In this document: positions 8,933 through 17,999 of the stretch, one piece after another | Numbering within the stretch: position 1 is the first letter of the stretch | Layout of the letters: each line of letters begins with the position of its first letter | Assembly: GCA_016861025.1 (NCBI GenBank) | Contig: BOKO01000004.1 | Location: forward strand, 186,001 to 250,000 | Length of the DNA: 64,000 nt | Reading direction: 5' to 3' | Source of the DNA: Chloroflexota bacterium | Lineage (GTDB): Bacteria; Chloroflexota; Anaerolineae; Caldilineales; Caldilineaceae | Notes under the pieces: model-generated | Database searches by the model: none | Seen by the model: only the letters and a program-made list of their open reading frames with translations | Told to the model about the DNA's origin: nothing | Position numbers and translations under genes: made by a program

Positions 8933-11665
8933 ATGGCGCCACCAATTTTTGACGCCAAACTTCATCCCCCCGTCCAACGCCGCAACCTGACGCTGCGCCC
9001 GCGCCTCTACAAATTGCTCGACGACGGGCTGGCTGACCAGCACCGGCTCCTGTTGGTTTATGCACCGGCAGGCTATGGCAAGACCACGTTGATCGCAGGC
9101 TGGCTGGCGACAGTGGCGTCTCCGGCAGCCTGGCTCAGCCTGGAGGAGGCTGACGCCGACCCTGTGCAATTTGCGATGGGGATGACGGCGGCGCTGCAAA
9201 CCATCTATCCTGGCTTTGGCGCCGCAATGCTAAGGCGGCTTCAATCCGGCGCACCCGCATCTGCGCAACAGGCAGCCAGCGCACAGGAGCTATCGGCAAT
9301 GCTGGCGCAGGCGTTGGTTGTAGAGTTGAGCCAACAGCCCGCCGCGCTGCTGGTGCTAGATGACTTTCATCTTGCCGCTTCGTCAGAAGTCTCTGCGTTG
9401 GTGCAGATGTTGCTGGATCGTGCGCCGACGTTGACGATAGCGATGACGACCCGTGTTGAGCCGGCGCTGGCGCTGCCACGTCTGCGCGTGCGTAACCAGC
9501 TCACTGAGATCACAGCGCACGATCTGCGCTTCTCCGCCGAAGAGACGACGCAGTTTTTGCAGCGCACGATGCAGATCAACACGCCGTCAACACTGGGCGC
9601 AGAGCTGGCAGAACGCACTGAGGGATGGGCGGGGGCGCTACAACTGGCAGCGCTGTCGCTGCGTGGATTGACAGAGGCGGAACAGCAAACATTTGTAACG
9701 TCTTTCAGCGGCGACCACCGCCACATCGCCGACTATCTCTCCACCGAGGCGCTGCGCCACCTGCCGGACGCGATGCGCCACTTCTTGCTCATCACCGCGC
9801 CTTTGCAGCGGCTGTGCGCCTCCCTTTGTGATGCGTTGCTGGCAGTCGCAGCATCGCCCGTCCCCATCGACAGTCAGGCGATGCTAGAGACCATCGAGCG
9901 TCGCGGTCTGTTTCTGAATGCGCTCGATGAGCGGCGGCGCTGGTATCGCTATCATCATCTCTTCGGTGACCTGATGCGCAGCCATTTGCAGGCCGCGCAT
10001 CCAGACCTGCCACCTCTGCTGCATCACCGCGCAGCAGAATGGCATCTTGAAGCTGGCGACGCCGACGCCGCGATGCACCACGCCCTGCAGAGCGGGAACA
10101 ATGCATTTGCCGCCGACATTGCGCAGCAGTTCGGTGTCCACATGGTGGGCGGCAGCCGCCTCGGCGCTTTCCAGCGCTGGCTACACGCACTCGATGCGCG
10201 TGAAGTGGCGCGGCGCCCCTATGTACTGGTGGGTGCGGCATGGACCCATGTGCTCACCGGGCAAAGCGACGCGGCGTTGCGCGAGGTGGAACTGGCGGAA
10301 ACGGAACTGGCAGAGTTTGTCGATTTCTATTCACGCGTTGATGGGAGAATGGTCACTGCCGCCGAGGTGCGCGGTCACATCAACGCCATCCGTAGCTATG
10401 CAGCGCGGTTACGCGGCGACACCGACAGTGTGATTCATTTTGCCCGGCGTGCGCTCGAAGACCTGCCGGCGGATGCCTTCACCGTACGCAGCACGGTTGC
10501 GCTCAATTTGGGGTTGCTGGAGAATGAGCGTGGCGACCTCGACGCCGCGCTGAAGTCTTATGCCGAGGCATATCGCATGGGAATGCAGGATGCCGCCAAC
10601 CTGTTCGTGGGGCTCAGCGCACGCAGACTGGAGGGCGAGGTCTTTCTGCAGCGCGGACAATTGTACGAGGCCGCCGCCTGTTTTCGAGATGTCCTGAGCG
10701 CAGGTGCAACCGAAGACCCGCCGCCGCCTGCGATTGGGATGGGATATCTTGGACTGGCGCAGATTGCCCTGTTGCGCGGCGCACCCGGCGAAGCCGAACG
10801 GCTGCTCGGCGAAGGAATGCAGCTTGCTGAGGAGATCGCTTCCGCCGAGGCGATGCAGCAGGCGGCGGGCTTTGCGGTCGAGATCGCACTATACAACGGC
10901 AATCTGGTGCAAGCGCGGCGTCATTTTGCTGCGCTGGGGACGCTTGCGCAAGCTGACGCCAGTGTCAACCGGATTGGGCAAGGCATCCGGCTGGCGCTGG
11001 CAGAGGGGGACGTGACGGCAGCCTGTGCCTGGTTGGATGAAGCAGTGAATCCACTAGACGCTCAGCCCTCCACGCATGAAACCCGCCGCGCTGCGCTGGC
11101 GCTTGATCTGCAACGGGCACGCGTCTGGCTGGCAATGGGACGGGCGGCTGACGCGCTGGCGCTGCTCGCTAACATGGAACAACGCGCACACGAACTTGAG
11201 GAGTGGCAGATGGCGATTACGGCGCTGCTGCTGAAGGCGCGCAGTCATCTCGCCAGACAAGAGAGGGCGCCGGCATGGACGGCGTTACAGGCGGCGTTGC
11301 AAGCGTGCGCAGGGCAGGACGCCGCCGGGCTGGTTGTCATGGAGCGACAGGGGCTGGTCGATTTATTGGCCTCGATCGCCGCCGGTGCGGATGCGGTGGC
11401 TGAATTTGCCGCGCGCGTACTCACATTGCTGCCTGAATCAACACCAGCAACGGCGCAGGCTGGGCTGGTCGAACCACTGAGCGAACGCGAACTCGATGTG
11501 CTGCGTCTGATGGCTATCGGTCAGCCCAACAGAGCTATCGCCGAGACCCTGATCATTGCGCCCTCGACCGTCAAGACCCACGTCAACAACATTCTAGCCA
11601 AACTTGGCGCCACCAACCGCACCGAAGCTGTGGCAAAGGCGCGGGCGATAGGAGTGCTTGCATAG
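8933..11665 (+). CDS. MalT/LAL-family LuxR transcriptional regulator
   Basis: A 910-residue ATP-dependent regulator. The N-terminal STAND NTPase has Walker A APAGYGKTT (44-52) and Walker B-like LLVLDDFH (near 139-146). An alpha-helical, TPR-like sensor region follows (about 350-830). The C-terminal GerE/LuxR helix-turn-helix is LSERELDVLRLM ... APSTVKTHVNNIL. By family knowledge, an inducer and ATP drive oligomerisation and target activation. The inducer is unknown; the adjacent secreted lipoprotein and the downstream redox operon are candidate targets. Confidence 0.93.
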   Translation: MAPPIFDAKLHPPVQRRNLTLRPRLYKLLDDGLADQHRLLLVYAPAGYGKTTLIAGWLATVASPAAWLSLEEADADPVQFAMGMTAALQTIYPGFGAAMLRRLQSGAPASAQQAASAQELSAMLAQALVVELSQQPAALLVLDDFHLAASSEVSALVQMLLDRAPTLTIAMTTRVEPALALPRLRVRNQLTEITAHDLRFSAEETTQFLQRTMQINTPSTLGAELAERTEGWAGALQLAALSLRGLTEAEQQTFVTSFSGDHRHIADYLSTEALRHLPDAMRHFLLITAPLQRLCASLCDALLAVAASPVPIDSQAMLETIERRGLFLNALDERRRWYRYHHLFGDLMRSHLQAAHPDLPPLLHHRAAEWHLEAGDADAAMHHALQSGNNAFAADIAQQFGVHMVGGSRLGAFQRWLHALDAREVARRPYVLVGAAWTHVLTGQSDAALREVELAETELAEFVDFYSRVDGRMVTAAEVRGHINAIRSYAARLRGDTDSVIHFARRALEDLPADAFTVRSTVALNLGLLENERGDLDAALKSYAEAYRMGMQDAANLFVGLSARRLEGEVFLQRGQLYEAAACFRDVLSAGATEDPPPPAIGMGYLGLAQIALLRGAPGEAERLLGEGMQLAEEIASAEAMQQAAGFAVEIALYNGNLVQARRHFAALGTLAQADASVNRIGQGIRLALAEGDVTAACAWLDEAVNPLDAQPSTHETRRAALALDLQRARVWLAMGRAADALALLANMEQRAHELEEWQMAITALLLKARSHLARQERAPAWTALQAALQACAGQDAAGLVVMERQGLVDLLASIAAGADAVAEFAARVLTLLPESTPATAQAGLVEPLSERELDVLRLMAIGQPNRAIAETLIIAPSTVKTHVNNILAKLGATNRTEAVAKARAIGVLA

Positions 11666-11790
11666 AATTGTGGATTGTAAATTGTGAGTCGTGAAGTGTG
11701 AATTGTGAAGTCCCCCTCTCTCCCTCTCCCAATGCCATTTTCTCCCTCTCTCCACCCCAATCCACCCACTCGATCCACCCAATGGTGGAT
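11664..11790. repeat. Short-word repeats after LAL gene
   Basis: Repeated ATTGTG/AATTGTGAA words, then pyrimidine-rich CCCTCTCTCCCTCTCC and CCAATCCACCCA words. It fills the gap between the LAL stop and the Fe-S gene. The low-complexity style matches the other dispersed elements in the window, but no second copy of this exact form was found here. Confidence 0.45.
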
Positions 11791-11838
11791 GACTTGCCTG
11801 GCCTGCGATGGGATAATCGCAGGCATAGGAGGTGCGTC

Positions 11839-12585
11839 ATGGCAAAGTCGATTGTAAAACGACAACAGGTGCGGCGGGGATTTCTACTGGCAACAATGCT
11901 GTTGTTTCCGCTGATCTATTATTTTCTATCACCCTACCTGATCATCGATGCAGCAATGCGCGGCATTGTCAACGGCAGTTTCATTGTCTTTGTATTACTG
12001 CTCGTGAGCGGATTGATCGTCGGGCGCGGCTGGTGCGGCTGGGTCTGCCCGGCGGCTGGTCTGCAGGAAGCCTGCTTCTCCGCACAGAACAAACCGGCGC
12101 GCACAGGTCGCCTCGACTGGAGCAAGTGGGGAATCTGGTTTATTTGGATCGGCGGGATCGGCGCAGCGGTCTTCTTTGCCGGCGGCTATCGCACCGTCGA
12201 GCCGCTTTATCCAAACGAAACGTGGATTTCGATTGTCGAGCCGACCGGCTTCATCGTCTACTACGTGGTGATCGGGCTGATCGTGCTGTTGGCGTTGGTG
12301 TTTGGTCGTCGCGCCTTCTGTCATTACGGCTGTTGGATGGCGCCGTTTCTGATCATTGGGCGCCGCATTCGCAATGCGCTCAGCCTGCCTGCGCTGCGGC
12401 TCAAAGCAGAACCGCAACGCTGCGTCGGCTGCAACGTCTGCACGTGCAACTGCCCAATGAGCCTGGATGTCAGGGCAATGGCAAAGCAAGGCAACATGGA
12501 GCACCCAGAGTGCATCCTGTGCGGAACGTGCGTCGATGTATGCGCCAAAGATGCGCTTGCATATCACTTTGGACGGGCAAAATGA
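11839..12585 (+). CDS. Membrane 4Fe-4S protein, NapH/CcoG-like
   Basis: A 248-residue integral membrane protein with about four transmembrane helices, a CGWVCP cysteine motif after helix two, and a C-terminal ferredoxin domain with two 4Fe-4S sets (CVGCNVCTCNCP and CILCGTCVDVC). NapH/NosR/CcoG relatives pass electrons across the membrane. The start is at 11839, with AGGAGG at the correct distance; an upstream in-frame ATG lacks a ribosome site. It is the first gene of a redox operon with two flavodoxin-fold genes and an F420-type gene. The stop overlaps an upstream ATG option of the next gene. Confidence 0.85.
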   Translation: MAKSIVKRQQVRRGFLLATMLLFPLIYYFLSPYLIIDAAMRGIVNGSFIVFVLLLVSGLIVGRGWCGWVCPAAGLQEACFSAQNKPARTGRLDWSKWGIWFIWIGGIGAAVFFAGGYRTVEPLYPNETWISIVEPTGFIVYYVVIGLIVLLALVFGRRAFCHYGCWMAPFLIIGRRIRNALSLPALRLKAEPQRCVGCNVCTCNCPMSLDVRAMAKQGNMEHPECILCGTCVDVCAKDALAYHFGRAK

Positions 12586-12599
12586 GAGGGAGGGACGCA

Positions 12600-13142
12600 A
12601 TGAATGCACTGATTCTGGACGGCGCGCTGCCGGGCGATAACGCCGTGCCCACCGTTGCGCACCATCTTCAACAGGCGTTGATGAAGGCAGGGTGGAATGC
12701 AGCGGTGATTGCGTTGCGTGCACAGAAGATCGCCTACTGTCTTGGCTGTTTCGATTGCTGGACAAAGTCGCCAGGCGTCTGCAAGATCGACGATGATGGG
12801 CGCAGGGTGACGGCGGCGATGCTGGCGAGCGATCTGGTGGTCTACCTGACGCCGCTCACCTTTGGCGGCTATTCCTCTGAACTCAAGAAGGCGCTGGATC
12901 GCAGCATCTGTCTGGTGTCGCCTTTCTTTACGCGCATCGATGGCGAGGTGCATCATCAGCCGCGCTACGACCGCTATCCGGCGCTCCTGGGCGTCGGCGT
13001 GAGTGCAGCGCCGGACGATGGGCAGGCAGCGATCTTTGCGCGGCTGATCGAGCGCAACGCGCTCAACCTGCACGCGCCTGCGCACGGCGCAGTCATCATC
13101 CGTGCCGACGACTCGGCAACAACGATCGAGCAGGCGCTGTAG
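12600..13142 (+). CDS. Iron-sulfur flavoprotein / NADPH-dependent FMN reductase-like
   Basis: A 180-residue flavodoxin-fold protein. The FMN phosphate loop is ILDGALPGDN, and a cysteine set CLGCFDCW...PGVC, typical of iron-sulfur flavoproteins, precedes the second FMN region TPLTFGGYSSELKK. A GGGAGGG ribosome site lies before the ATG at 12600. An in-frame ATG at 12582 overlaps the previous stop and would add six residues. It probably exchanges electrons with the membrane Fe-S protein and with the next flavodoxin-like protein. Confidence 0.8.
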   Translation: MNALILDGALPGDNAVPTVAHHLQQALMKAGWNAAVIALRAQKIAYCLGCFDCWTKSPGVCKIDDDGRRVTAAMLASDLVVYLTPLTFGGYSSELKKALDRSICLVSPFFTRIDGEVHHQPRYDRYPALLGVGVSAAPDDGQAAIFARLIERNALNLHAPAHGAVIIRADDSATTIEQAL

Positions 13143-13183
13143 GGTGCGCTGCTACAACTGGGAGTTCATACGGAGGTGATGGC

Positions 13184-13879
13184 ATGATCCGCATTGAACG
13201 CGCTGTCTTGCTGATCGGCAGCGCCAAACGCGAGGGTGAAAGTACGTCGGAAGCGCTGGGCAGCTATCTGATGGCAAGACTGAGTACGCTAGGCGTTGAA
13301 ACCACGACCTTTGCGGTCCACCGTGCGCTGCGCACGCCTGCACGCACCGCGGCTTTGCTCGAAACTGTTGATATTTGCGATGTGTTCGTGCTGGCATTTC
13401 CGCTGTATGTGGACACGTTGCCCTGCCTGGCGACGCGTGCGTTAGAGACCATTGCGGCGCATCGCAACCTCACACCTAGCGTACGCAAGCCGTGGTTTCT
13501 TGCTATTGCGAATTGCGGCTTCCCAGAGGCGGGTCACAACGACGTGGCGCTGACGATCTGTGAGCAGTTTGCGATCGCAGCAAAGATGCGCTGGGCGGGC
13601 GGACTGGCATTGGGCGCAGGCGGGGCGGTGAATGGCGGCGCCATCCGCGCCCGCGGCATGACGCACAACGTCGCCAGGGCGCTCGATCTGACTGCAGCGG
13701 CATTGGCAGCGGATCAACCCGCGCCCGCCGATGCGATCACACTAATGCGCAAGCCGTTGATGCCGGAGCGGCTGTACACCTTCATGGGCAACCTGGGCTG
13801 GCATCGCATGGCGCAGGTCAACGGCGTGTGGCGGCGTCTTGGTAACCGCCCGTTCACGATCTCAAACCAATCGTTGTAG
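13184..13879 (+). CDS. Flavodoxin-fold NAD(P)H oxidoreductase-like protein
   Basis: A 231-residue protein with N-terminal FMN loop LLIGSAKREGESTSE and second FMN region AFPLYVDTLP, as in NADPH-dependent FMN reductase / flavodoxin-like enzymes. It lacks the cysteine cluster of the preceding gene. CGGAGG lies upstream of the ATG. It is third in the redox operon. Substrate and electron donor are unknown. Confidence 0.72.
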   Translation: MIRIERAVLLIGSAKREGESTSEALGSYLMARLSTLGVETTTFAVHRALRTPARTAALLETVDICDVFVLAFPLYVDTLPCLATRALETIAAHRNLTPSVRKPWFLAIANCGFPEAGHNDVALTICEQFAIAAKMRWAGGLALGAGGAVNGGAIRARGMTHNVARALDLTAAALAADQPAPADAITLMRKPLMPERLYTFMGNLGWHRMAQVNGVWRRLGNRPFTISNQSL

Positions 13880-13898
13880 TAGAGGAGGAGTAGGGAAC

Positions 13899-14345
13899 AT
13901 GACAGAACAACAATCTGCGGGCGTGCCCAAATGGGTCAACAGCATGATGAGCAGCATCCTGCACTCACCGTTCCACGGCATGGTTAGCGACAAAATCTTG
14001 CTGATCACCTTTACCGGGCGCAAGAGCGGCAGACAATACTCGACACCGGTCAGCTATACACGGCGCAACGGCGAGTTGCTTGTCTTCACGCATGGGAAGT
14101 GGTGGCAAAATCTGCGTGGCGGCGCGCCAGTCAGGGTGCGTGTACAGGGCAAGGAACTACAGGGCCACGCCCTGCCGGTGGATACGAACATTGCCGCCAT
14201 AGCTGCGGGTTTGAACGAACACCTGCGTCATGTACCAGGCGACGCCAAATTCTATAACGTCACGATCGAGGACGGCGGTGTTCCCAATGCCGAAGAAATC
14301 GAGCGCGCCGCGCAGGATACGGTGATGATCCGGATCAAGGTGTAA
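13899..14345 (+). CDS. F420H2-dependent (Ddn-like) nitroreductase-family protein
   Basis: A 148-residue split-barrel protein of the deazaflavin-dependent nitroreductase / DUF385 family, with the typical block TFTGRKSGRQYSTPVSY and HGKWWQNLRGG. Family members use reduced F420 to reduce quinones or nitro compounds. The start is at 13899 behind GGAGGAGTAGGG; a longer in-frame reading begins inside the previous gene. It is last in the redox operon, so this operon may link F420, flavin and Fe-S electron carriers. Confidence 0.78.
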   Translation: MTEQQSAGVPKWVNSMMSSILHSPFHGMVSDKILLITFTGRKSGRQYSTPVSYTRRNGELLVFTHGKWWQNLRGGAPVRVRVQGKELQGHALPVDTNIAAIAAGLNEHLRHVPGDAKFYNVTIEDGGVPNAEEIERAAQDTVMIRIKV

Positions 14346-14354
14346 CGTGCTATA

Positions 14355-14394
14355 CTCCTGCTGCGGTTGAACGCCGCCATGATGGAAGCAGGAG
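14355..14394 (+). promoter_or_regulatory. Hairpin covering the rnhA ribosome site
   Basis: CTCCTGCT (14355-14362) is complementary to AGCAGGAG (14387-14394), which contains the Shine-Dalgarno of rnhA. A possible -10 TATACT occupies 14351-14356. A transcript starting there would lack the left arm, so masking would occur only in read-through RNA from the redox operon. Confidence 0.35.
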
Positions 14395-14397
14395 CAG

Positions 14398-15102
14398 ATG
14401 AGCAACAAGCGCAAACAGGTCACCATCTACACCGACGGCGCGGCTGAACCGAACCCCGGGCCGGGCGGCTATGGTGCAGTGCTGGTCTATGGGCCTCACC
14501 GCAAGCAGATTTCAGGCGGCTTTGCGCGCACGACCAACAACCGCATGGAGATCACTGCTGCGATCAAGGGGTTGGAGATGCTCAAGGAGCCGTGCGACGT
14601 GACGTTGGTCAGCGACTCCAAATATCTGGTCGATGCGATGACGCTGGGCTGGGCGAAACGCTGGCGGGCGCGCGGCTGGATCAAGTCGGACAAAGAACCG
14701 GTCGTCAACCCCGATCTGTGGGAGCGGCTGCTCGACCTGTGCAGCATCCACAACGTCACCTTCAAATGGGTCAAGGGGCACGCTGGCCATCCCGAAAATG
14801 AACTGTGCGACCAACTGGCGACGGCGGCGCTGCGGCAACCCAACCTGCCGCCGGATGAGGGCTTCCTGGCGGCGCAGCCAGACCCGGCGCAACAGCCAAC
14901 GTACCCGCTGACCGGGAAGTCGTGCCCGGCGTGCGGCGTCGAGTTGGAACGCCGCCCACCCAAGAACAAACCAAAGCCCGGTCAGCAGTATCGTTACGCG
15001 TACTATCACTACTGTCCGGGCTGTGGGCGGATGTATCTGGTCGAGGAGGCAAAGCGCCCCGTTGACACGGCTTCCTCACGCCTGTTTGGCCGCTCCCGCT
15101 GA
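14398..15102 (+). CDS. rnhA: Ribonuclease HI with C-terminal zinc ribbon
   Basis: A 234-residue enzyme that cleaves RNA in RNA-DNA hybrids. The RNase H domain (1-150) has all catalytic acids: Asp13 in YTDGAAEPNPG, Glu51, Asp73 in VSDSKY and Asp138, plus His128 in the flexible loop. A linker of about 30 residues leads to a C-terminal CPACG ... CPGCG zinc-ribbon (about 185-225) not found in the standard 155-residue enzyme. The extension may help bind nucleic acid or a partner. AGGAG precedes the ATG. The 3' end overlaps the convergent membrane-protein gene by 27 nt. Confidence 0.95.
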   Translation: MSNKRKQVTIYTDGAAEPNPGPGGYGAVLVYGPHRKQISGGFARTTNNRMEITAAIKGLEMLKEPCDVTLVSDSKYLVDAMTLGWAKRWRARGWIKSDKEPVVNPDLWERLLDLCSIHNVTFKWVKGHAGHPENELCDQLATAALRQPNLPPDEGFLAAQPDPAQQPTYPLTGKSCPACGVELERRPPKNKPKPGQQYRYAYYHYCPGCGRMYLVEEAKRPVDTASSRLFGRSR

Positions 15103-16743
15103 CTGTGGGAGATGTTCCAGGTGCGCCAGTTCACGGCGCGCCGTCTCTAGTTCCGCCTCCAGCCAGGCAATGTGCGCTTCCAGCGCGGCGCGGCGTTCGT
15201 CAGAGCTTGCCGGCGCGGCTTGCGCCAGTTCGGCATCCGGCAGCTTCTCGAAGCGGCCATCGGCGCGGATCGCCAGCAGATGCACGGCCCACAGTACGGC
15301 GGCTACGGCGCTGTCCGCCAGCCGGTGCGCCAGCTCGTTGGAAGAGAGCGCCATCGTCGGCTCGCCCATCAACGTCAGCAGCACGCGGTAGATCACCTGC
15401 GCCAGCGTGAAAAGAAGCACCAGCGCGCCGACCAACGCCACACCGTAGAGATAGAGCTTGCGGGGCCAGGAGTCGCGCTCGCCGGCGCCGGCTGCGTCAT
15501 TGCGTTCGGCGACGAACTGGACGCGACGCCAGAAGATCGTCCAGATCGGCGCGCCGACGACAAGCAAGGCGATGCCGTTCGCCAGCGGCTCGCGCCAGAC
15601 ATCCCCGCCGGTCAACGCTGCGTCGATCAACGCATGGAGCAGTTCCACAGCGCCGACCCACAGCAGCGCCAGCCCCGTCGCCGCCACCAGATAGGCGTAG
15701 ATGCGGCGCACCATTGCGCTCTGCCCGCTGTCGCCGTAGGCGTCGGTCTCGCGGCGCAGCGTCATCCAATACCAGCGCCAGACCACGACGCCGACCGGAA
15801 TGAAAGAGACGGGGCCGACCATGCGATCCAGCAGTTCAGCAGTCGAGCCGCCGCCCGTCCCGAAGAGCATCAGCAGCCCCTCGCGCAGCAACAGCGCGGC
15901 GGGCGTCAGCGTGGCGATGGCGCCAACCAACACACCGATGTAGAGATAGATGCGGCGCAACACGGCGCGACCTTCGGCGGCGTTGATCCGCACCAGCTCC
16001 TGCCACTGCTGCCAGATGGCGTGCAGCAACCACAGCCCGATCAGCGTCTGGCTCCACGCGCCACCCAACGGCAGCCGCCACCAGTTGAGATCGGCCGCAC
16101 CGATGACCATATCGACGAGAACCTGCAAGCCGATCTGAATCAACGTGCGTGCGCCCCATACGGCAATGCCCAGCCCAACCAACCCGGCGATTGCCAGGAA
16201 CAGTTGGCGAATAAAGTGCGCCGCGGACGCCTCCTTGCCGAAATCGCCATCGCTGACCAGCACGCTGTGCCAGTGATAGATCAACCCAACGCCGACCACA
16301 GCCATGAAGCTCCAATGCAGCCAACCGGCCGGAAGCAGCTCGGTCGCAGCGACCGGCGCACCGAGCGCCAGCAAGCCTAGATCGCGGGTCAAGTTGTAGG
16401 CGTTCGACAGCAGCACCACCAACCCGGCGGCGGTTGAACCGTAGAGAAAGAGCTTGCGCAGCACCGACTGACGCTCAGCCAGGTCATCGCGGTAGCGCTG
16501 CGCCAACCACCAGTGAATCAGAAAGATCGGCGTGGCGACGACCAGCACGCTGATCGCGTTGGCGGTGGCGGTGCGCAGATAAACGCCCGCCATGATGCCC
16601 TCGCGTTGCAGCCACGACCGGCTGATCATTTCGACAATATCATTGACGCCGACCAGCATCGCCACCTGGCTGACAAACGCCACCAGATAGACGTAGAAAC
16701 GGCGCACCGCTGCCAGTCGGCTGGCTTTCGAGTTGGTTTGCAT
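15076..16743 (-). CDS. Six-fold repeated DUF5671-like membrane protein
   Basis: A 555-residue polytopic membrane protein built from six related units. Each begins with an RR/RK-(F/L/I)Y-x-Y block (such as RRFYVYLVAF, LRRIYLYIGV, PRKLYLYGVA) and runs through two membrane helices. DUF5671 covers this unit; its function is unknown. The C-terminus is a soluble coiled coil (about 510-550). The start is taken at 16743 because AGGAG precedes it. It begins 2 nt from the stop of the preceding lipoprotein-like gene, suggesting co-translation. The first 27 nt of its 3' end overlap rnhA tail to tail. Confidence 0.8.
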   Translation of the reverse strand: MQTNSKASRLAAVRRFYVYLVAFVSQVAMLVGVNDIVEMISRSWLQREGIMAGVYLRTATANAISVLVVATPIFLIHWWLAQRYRDDLAERQSVLRKLFLYGSTAAGLVVLLSNAYNLTRDLGLLALGAPVAATELLPAGWLHWSFMAVVGVGLIYHWHSVLVSDGDFGKEASAAHFIRQLFLAIAGLVGLGIAVWGARTLIQIGLQVLVDMVIGAADLNWWRLPLGGAWSQTLIGLWLLHAIWQQWQELVRINAAEGRAVLRRIYLYIGVLVGAIATLTPAALLLREGLLMLFGTGGGSTAELLDRMVGPVSFIPVGVVVWRWYWMTLRRETDAYGDSGQSAMVRRIYAYLVAATGLALLWVGAVELLHALIDAALTGGDVWREPLANGIALLVVGAPIWTIFWRRVQFVAERNDAAGAGERDSWPRKLYLYGVALVGALVLLFTLAQVIYRVLLTLMGEPTMALSSNELAHRLADSAVAAVLWAVHLLAIRADGRFEKLPDAELAQAAPASSDERRAALEAHIAWLEAELETARRELAHLEHLPQSAGAAKQA

Positions 16744-16744
16744 A

Positions 16745-17224
16745 TTAGTAGAAGTACTCCTGCGCATTGATCTTCCATGCGCCATCCTCGCGAATCACCT
16801 CGACGGTGCGTTCGGAAGTCCAGGTCGAGCCGCTGTTGAATATGCCGCCGGTCGAGTAGGTGTCGATGGCGACGGTTACATAGGCGCGGTTGGCGTCTTG
16901 TGGATCGAGCCTGACGTTGAGGACGCGCATACGCCGTGCGCTATCGCCGTAAACGTAGCTTTCGCCGCGCAGCGGCCCATAGCCGCGCTCGCTGGCCGCC
17001 TCTTCTAGCACTTGCTTGCTATACTGGGCGCGCGCCATGGCGATGTCGCCACTCTTCAACGCCAGGAACGCGTTGTAGACAGGCGTTTCCGGCGCATCCT
17101 CGGTGCGATAGGTTTCAGGCGCCTCACCGCCTGCATTCAGGTTGACGGTGACGACCGCCGCCGCAATCAGCAGCCCCACAATCGCCAGCACAATGATGGT
17201 GAATTTATCGAGTCGAATGTTCAC
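16745..17224 (-). CDS. Membrane-anchored hypothetical protein
   Basis: A 159-residue protein with a short cytoplasmic start (NIRLDKF), one membrane helix (about 9-28), then an extracytoplasmic domain. That domain has a helix with ALKSGDIAMARAQYS and a sheet region ending EDGAWKINAQEYFY, which resembles NTF2-like / DUF4864-type lumenal domains. The start is GTG at 17224, with CAGGAGG 7 nt upstream; the longer ATG reading has no ribosome site. It is probably an operon with the DUF5671-like gene. The function is unknown. Confidence 0.65.
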   Translation of the reverse strand: MNIRLDKFTIIVLAIVGLLIAAAVVTVNLNAGGEAPETYRTEDAPETPVYNAFLALKSGDIAMARAQYSKQVLEEAASERGYGPLRGESYVYGDSARRMRVLNVRLDPQDANRAYVTVAIDTYSTGGIFNSGSTWTSERTVEVIREDGAWKINAQEYFY

Positions 17225-17567
17225 AAAAATCCTCCTGTTTTCGATGTCCGAATCTATCGCAATCCTAGCCGCAAAGCTGTCACATTTCAAGCGCCAGGTG
17301 TGCACCATTGAATGGTACACCTATGATCGGACGTGTACGCCCAGAGCAGTGTTCCATTGAATGAGACGCACGCTTCCTCACCAAACGTTTGGGGTGCACC
17401 CGTGAATGATGGCGCAGTGGGCGCCAGTGCAGCCATACAGAGGTCACACCGCGCTGGCGAATGGCCGACATCAGGTGTGGTTCGGAATTGGGACGCACGC
17501 GCCGCACTGGTCAGATGCTGCACCCACCAGAGCGCCTCATCCAATGCAACGCACGCGATCCCCTAAT
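17225..17567. other. Gene-free spacer with palindrome
   Basis: No convincing gene. It contains an imperfect palindrome at 17296-17322 (AGGTGTGCACCATT, G, AATGGTACACCT) and several degenerate CCATTGAATG and GACGCACGC words. It may be decayed repeat sequence. Confidence 0.4.
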
Positions 17568-17906
17568 CTATTTGCCGGCGACGTAGCTCTCCAGATCATA
17601 AATTGCGCAGTTGCATCCTTCGATATACTTGACCAGCGGATTGGGCGCGTCGTTGGCGATTCGCAGCTGGCTGATCGAATTGCCGGCGTCGAGCGTGACG
17701 CCCCACGCGTCAAAGTCGCCAACCGGTGTTTTGCCCGTTTCGTCGCCCACCACGCGCACGGCGACGCGGTCGGTCAAGCCGACAATGGGCGGAAAAGCAT
17801 TTAGGCGCATGGCGTAGGCGCGCACCAGTGGCAGCGCACCCGACTCGCGCACGTCGCTCAGCGCCTCGATACGCTGCGCTGATGGGCAGCTCCGCAACGA
17901 TTGCAT
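17568..17906 (-). CDS. Hypothetical protein
   Basis: A reading frame of 112 residues from the ATG at 17906 (it extends upstream to 17975). Codon choice looks like that of neighbours. It has a central VGLTDRVAVRVVGDETGKTP stretch and a Cys pair near the end (EGCNCAIYD). There is no signal peptide or recognised domain. Only a weak AAGAGA ribosome site is present. It is divergent from the GT2 gene and could be the remnant of a longer protein. Confidence 0.45.
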   Translation of the reverse strand: MQSLRSCPSAQRIEALSDVRESGALPLVRAYAMRLNAFPPIVGLTDRVAVRVVGDETGKTPVGDFDAWGVTLDAGNSISQLRIANDAPNPLVKYIEGCNCAIYDLESYVAGK

Positions 17907-17999
17907 TCTCTTAACAAGCCGACAAGAGTGTATTAACCCAGCATGATTACACTCACTGTAGTTTGGGTGAATCATTCAGCCAAAGGGAGTGCCTCTTTC

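Noticed and set aside
15172..16380. 402-residue plus-strand frame opposite the DUF5671-like gene
   Set aside because: Gln/Arg/His-rich antisense reading of a membrane protein gene.
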